From assembly GCA_900770895.1 (NCBI GenBank), contig CAAGMF010000238.1, positions 1 to 7,901 on the forward strand: DNA of 7,901 bases, in the 5' to 3' direction. The notes beneath the pieces were generated by a model that saw only the letters and a list, made by a program, of their open reading frames with translations, was not told the origin of the DNA and ran no database searches. Position numbers and translations under genes: made by a program. Shown here one piece after another: positions 5,741-7,901 of the stretch. The stretch is from an uncultured Mitsuokella sp. GTDB lineage: Bacteria; Bacillota; Negativicutes; Selenomonadales; Selenomonadaceae. Each line of letters begins with the position of its first letter. The stretch's first letter is position 1.

Positions 5741-6802
5741 TCAATGCTGATGGGCAGATTGTCCGGTCGTATTCATGCGGAATATACCGAGCTTCTTTGC
5801 CCCCAGGAGTACCACTGCCACCACCAGGCAGACGATAACGATAGCGATCTGCGAGCTCACCTCGGTAAGAGCTACTGCGGCCAGGCCGAGCAGCGCGCTG
5901 ATGACGTACATGAGCAATACAGCCTGCCGCTGGCTGAAGCCGAGATCGAGCAGACGATGATGCAGATGCCCCTTGTCCGGTTTGAATATCGGCACACCGC
6001 CACGATAGCGGCGCACGATGGCGAATGTCGTATCGAGTATCGGCAGGCCGAGTGCCAGGATCGGCACGATGAGCGCGATCGTCGCTGCGCTCTTCACAGC
6101 GCCGACGACAGAGATACCTGCGAGCATGAATCCGAGGAACATGCTGCCCGAATCGCCCATGAATATGCGGGCCGGATTGAAGTTGTAGTACAGGAAGCCC
6201 ATCGCCGCACCAGCCAGTGCTGCCGTAACGACCGCCACTGTCTCAAAGCCCAGCTGCATGGCGACGAGGAATATCGTGACCGATGCGATCGTCGACACGC
6301 CGGCCGCCAGGCCATCGAGGCCGTCGATGAGGTTGACCGTATTCGTGATGCCCACGATCCAGAATATCGTAGCCGGAATGGCCAGCCACTCGAGATAGAG
6401 GAAGTCGCCGAACGGATCCGATATGAAGTCGATGCGCACGTCAAAACCGACTACGACAACCGTAGCCGCTATGATCTGGCCCAGCAGCTTCACCTTGGCC
6501 GGCAGATTGCAATAGTCGTCTATGACGCCGACCGCCACGATCAGCGTGCCGCCGACCATGAGCCCTATGAGGTCGTGGTACATATCCGGCTCCATCGGAA
6601 CATAGTTCAGGACGGCCAGCATAGCGACCATGAAGGAAAAATATATACCGATTCCGCCTATACGCGGTATCGGCTTCTTGTGCACCTTGCGCGCGTCCGG
6701 TGCGTCCATGGCTCCCGTCTTGTCAGCAAACAGGATGACTCCTGGCGTCCCGAGCAGGCAGACGCCCGCCGCAATGATGAACGCCAACGCAAAATCTGGC
6801 AT
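5741..6802 (-). CDS. wecA: Undecaprenyl-phosphate GlcNAc-1-phosphate transferase (WecA/TagO family)
   Basis: Polytopic membrane enzyme, 353 aa, of the MraY/WecA family. It transfers a sugar-1-phosphate, most likely GlcNAc-1-P, from UDP-sugar to undecaprenyl phosphate, the first step of lipid-linked surface polysaccharides. Seen in order: KVHKKPIPRIGG (39-50), the Mg2+-binding GVIDDYCNLPAK (92-103, Asp95-Asp96), NLIDGLDGLAAG (157-168), NPARIFMGDSGSMFLG (209-224, Asp217) and the HLHHR loop (279-283) typical of polyprenyl-P GlcNAc-1-P transferases. About ten to eleven hydrophobic segments surround these. ATG at 6802 is preferred although its GGAG is 11 nt away; GTG at 6814 would add four residues but overlaps the SD itself. 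It has a strong promoter and a hairpin leader. The C-terminus is His-rich (HQH). tagO is the Gram-positive name. Confidence 0.94.
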   Translation of the reverse strand: MPDFALAFIIAAGVCLLGTPGVILFADKTGAMDAPDARKVHKKPIPRIGGIGIYFSFMVAMLAVLNYVPMEPDMYHDLIGLMVGGTLIVAVGVIDDYCNLPAKVKLLGQIIAATVVVVGFDVRIDFISDPFGDFLYLEWLAIPATIFWIVGITNTVNLIDGLDGLAAGVSTIASVTIFLVAMQLGFETVAVVTAALAGAAMGFLYYNFNPARIFMGDSGSMFLGFMLAGISVVGAVKSAATIALIVPILALGLPILDTTFAIVRRYRGGVPIFKPDKGHLHHRLLDLGFSQRQAVLLMYVISALLGLAAVALTEVSSQIAIVIVCLVVAVVLLGAKKLGIFRMNTTGQSAHQH

Positions 6803-6822
6803 TGATTGTCGCACTCCTTTTC

Positions 6823-6848
6823 AAAAAAACCGCAGGCAGATGCCTGCG
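6823..6848 (-). promoter_or_regulatory. Terminator-like hairpin in the wecA leader
   Basis: The minus strand reads CGCAGGC-ATCT-GCCTGCG, a perfect 7-bp stem (8 if the loop ends pair), then G and seven T (6829-6823). It has the full form of an intrinsic terminator, but comEB already has its own terminator further upstream (6948-6912) and the wecA promoter (6892-6864) lies between. The hairpin should therefore begin only about 9 nt into the wecA transcript and end 20 nt before its ATG. Possible roles are leader attenuation or a 5' stabilising hairpin; a backup terminator is less likely given the promoter. Confidence 0.75.
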
Positions 6849-6863
6849 CCTTACATCTTCCTC

Positions 6864-6892
6864 ATTCTACCGCACACCAACACCACTGTCAA
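6864..6892 (-). promoter_or_regulatory. Near-consensus sigma-A/sigma-70 promoter for wecA
   Basis: Reading leftward, TTGACA (6892-6887, perfect -35) is followed by a 17-nt spacer and TAGAAT (6869-6864, five of six bases of the -10). Transcription should start about 6857, giving a leader of roughly 55 nt before the wecA ATG. It sits just past the comEB terminator, in the only intergenic gap of this part of the window large enough for one. Confidence 0.8.
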
Positions 6893-6911
6893 CAGAAATC
6901 GGTCAGCCCTC

Positions 6912-6948
6912 AAAAGAAAAACACCCTTGGAAATCCTTCGCAAGGGTG
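6912..6948 (-). terminator. Intrinsic terminator of the yqgF-like/comEB operon
   Basis: On the minus strand CACCCTTG and CAAGGGTG form an 8-bp stem; inside it GAA/TTC can extend pairing around a GGAT loop with one bulged C. TTTTTCTTTT (6921-6912) follows. It lies 17 nt after the comEB stop codon and separates that operon from the wecA promoter. Confidence 0.9.
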
Positions 6949-6965
6949 AAGCAAGTCACTAGTAA

Positions 6966-7433
6966 TCAATCGCGTATATCTTCGGGGCGGCAGCGTATCA
7001 CCTGGCCGTCCGTGTCATAGTAGACGACCTCGGCCAGCTTCGCATTGCGCAGCATGCGGCGGCAAAGCAGACAGGGCTTGCCAGAAGCCAGCGTACCGTC
7101 AGCGTTGTAGCCCACGATATAGATCGTCGCGCCCTCCATCTTCACGGGGTCGGCGTTGATGATGGCGTTCTGCTCGGCATGGACAGCCACACATAGCTCA
7201 TAATTCTGTCCCTTCGGCACGTGCAGGCGCTCGCGCTCGCAGCGGCCGGTATCGATGCAGTTTGCCTCGCCGCGCGGCGCGCCGTTGTAGCCCGTGGAGA
7301 TGATGATCTTATCCTTCACGATGATGGCCCCGTAGCGCCGGCGCAGGCAGGTAGCCCGCCGGCCTACAGCGCGCGCGATATCCAGGAAATATGTCGTCCA
7401 GTCCGGACGGGTCTGCGGCTTCTTATCTGGCAT
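6966..7433 (-). CDS. comEB: Deoxycytidylate (dCMP) deaminase, ComEB family
   Basis: Cytosolic zinc enzyme, 155 aa, converting dCMP to dUMP for thymidylate synthesis. The deaminase zinc site is complete: HAEQNA (85-90; His85 ligand, Glu87 proton shuttle) and PCLLCRR (120-126; Cys121 and Cys124). The substrate-loop GYNGAPRG (48-55) and the Cys-containing stretch NCIDTGRC (58-65) are typical of dCMP deaminases, distinguishing it from cytidine or tRNA-adenosine deaminases. The name comEB comes from the B. subtilis competence locus; no competence genes lie here. The start ATG at 7433 has GGAGG 9 nt upstream, inside the previous gene, which it overlaps by 11 nt. A terminator follows. Confidence 0.94.
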   Translation of the reverse strand: MPDKKPQTRPDWTTYFLDIARAVGRRATCLRRRYGAIIVKDKIIISTGYNGAPRGEANCIDTGRCERERLHVPKGQNYELCVAVHAEQNAIINADPVKMEGATIYIVGYNADGTLASGKPCLLCRRMLRNAKLAEVVYYDTDGQVIRCRPEDIRD

Positions 7434-7848
7434 CTGTACAATCCTCCAAACCGAGATAGCGCCGCGCCAGCAGCACGGCTACGAAATCGTCTACGGGCTC
7501 CGGCGGCACCTGCATGCCCAGCGGCAGCAGCCGGCGCCAGCCCCGCGACGGATGTGCCCGCCAGTACAGTCCGCGCGCCATTTCCGTCGTCCGGTATTCA
7601 TCGACAACCTCTATCTGCAGCTCCGGCAGGGCTTGCTGCAGGCGCTGACGCGCAGCAGCGCTCGTCGTGCCGTTGCCCTCGATGAGTTTCGCAAATCCGT
7701 ATTCGCGCTGGGCCGCGCTGACCTCTTCCTCGAGCTGATCGGTACGTATCACGCGCTGCCGCAGGACTGTACCTGCCGCATCGAGCACAGCGAAGCCGCA
7801 TTTATCACGACCAGGGTCCAGAGCCGCTACTGGCAATTCCTCACTCAT
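7423..7848 (-). CDS. YqgF-like RNase H-fold nuclease/resolvase family protein
   Basis: Protein of 141 aa with an RNase H-like layout. Strand 1 carries LDPGRDKCGFAVLD (10-23) with the first acidic residue Asp11; GNGTTS (58-63) follows the middle strands; VVDEYRTTEMAR (81-92) carries Asp83/Glu84; and PVDDFVAVLLARRYL (118-132) carries the last acidic pair, Asp120/Asp121. This is the pattern of YqgF/RuvX relatives, which process pre-16S rRNA ends or cleave branched DNA, but it is probably a lineage-specific paralogue and not the main yqgF, so the substrate is uncertain. The start ATG at 7848 has only a weak purine-rich SD (GTGAGATGA region). It overlaps comEB by 11 nt and is probably in its operon; overlap suggests coupling more than a shared function. 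Confidence 0.72.
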   Translation of the reverse strand: MSEELPVAALDPGRDKCGFAVLDAAGTVLRQRVIRTDQLEEEVSAAQREYGFAKLIEGNGTTSAAARQRLQQALPELQIEVVDEYRTTEMARGLYWRAHPSRGWRRLLPLGMQVPPEPVDDFVAVLLARRYLGLEDCTDAR

Positions 7849-7852
7849 GGAG

Positions 7853-7901
7853 TCATCTCACTCTCATCATTTCAGCGAATCCGTCAGGCTGTGCCGTCCC
7901 A
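7853..7901 (-). CDS. Possible 3' end of an upstream gene (last 15 codons)
   Basis: One frame entering from the right edge is open and ends in TGA at 7855-7853, four nt before the YqgF-like start. Its last residues would be GTAQPDGFAEMMRVR. A second frame also enters the window and stops at 7869-7867 (ending SLTDSLK), so the correct one cannot be proved from so short a piece. Tight spacing favours the first. The product is not identified. Confidence 0.3.
   Translation of the reverse strand, partial: GTAQPDGFAEMMRVR

Noticed and set aside
4558..5838. Very long plus-strand open frame (426 codons) opposite wecB and the end of wecA
   Set aside because: It spans a terminator and two well-supported minus-strand genes, shows no domain, and has shadow-frame composition.
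5735..6805. Plus-strand open frame (356 codons) exactly opposite wecA
   Set aside because: It mirrors wecA, is rich in His/Arg/Asp/Glu as expected from reversed hydrophobic codons, and has no membrane segment or motif.
6803..6814. GTG start for wecA at 6814
   Set aside because: Its G is part of the SD (AAAAGGAG) with no spacing left; ATG at 6802 gives a more normal family N-terminus.
1..7901. Search for CRISPR, tRNA, rRNA, insertion sequences, toxin-antitoxin or phage genes
   Set aside because: No spaced direct repeats, tRNA-like cloverleaf, transposase or defence-type motif was seen; every long coding stretch belongs to a known housekeeping family.

Overview
The window holds a block of genes all read leftward (minus strand). 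It fits a diderm Firmicute of the class Negativicutes, probably a Selenomonas/Mitsuokella-like member. That placement is an inference from the GC-rich coding sequence with Gram-positive-style strong Shine-Dalgarno sites, the gene order comEB - wecA/tagO - wecB - ubiX - atpZ - atpI - atpBEFHA, and the protein sequences. No rRNA, tRNA, CRISPR, insertion sequence or phage gene was seen.

Layout in transcription order (right to left). At the right edge lies a possible last 15 codons of an unidentified gene (7901-7853). Next come a small RNase H-fold YqgF-like protein (7848-7423) and, overlapping it by 11 nt, a ComEB-type dCMP deaminase (7433-6966) with its own intrinsic terminator (6948-6912). A near-consensus sigma-A promoter (TTGACA-17-TAGAAT, 6892-6864) then drives wecA/tagO (6802-5741), with a terminator-like hairpin in its very short leader. 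wecB (5676-4513) and ubiX (4446-3889) follow, and each is again preceded by an intrinsic-terminator hairpin ending only 24-31 nt before its start codon. A 120-bp AT-rich spacer with nested inverted repeats precedes the F-type ATP synthase operon: atpZ, a 164-bp spacer, atpI, atpB (a), atpE (c), atpF (b), atpH (delta) and the first 254 codons of atpA (alpha). The rest of atpA, and presumably atpG, atpD and atpC, lie beyond the left edge.

How the genes work together. WecA and WecB act at the start of undecaprenyl-linked surface glycan synthesis: WecA loads a GlcNAc-1-phosphate-type sugar on the lipid carrier and WecB supplies UDP-ManNAc. UbiX makes prenylated FMN for UbiD-type decarboxylases. 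The atp genes encode the membrane sector (a, b, c), the stator/delta subunit, the alpha subunit and the AtpI/AtpZ accessory proteins.

This is mostly a conserved housekeeping region and no wholly new system is evident. The points most worth checking are: an Asp on helix 1 of the c subunit that adds a second carboxylate at the ion site; an alpha-subunit P-loop reading GDRGIGKT instead of the usual GDRQTGKT; the run of terminator-like hairpins set just upstream of ribosome binding sites in wecA, wecB and ubiX; and the structured spacers before atpZ, between atpZ and atpI, and after atpE.
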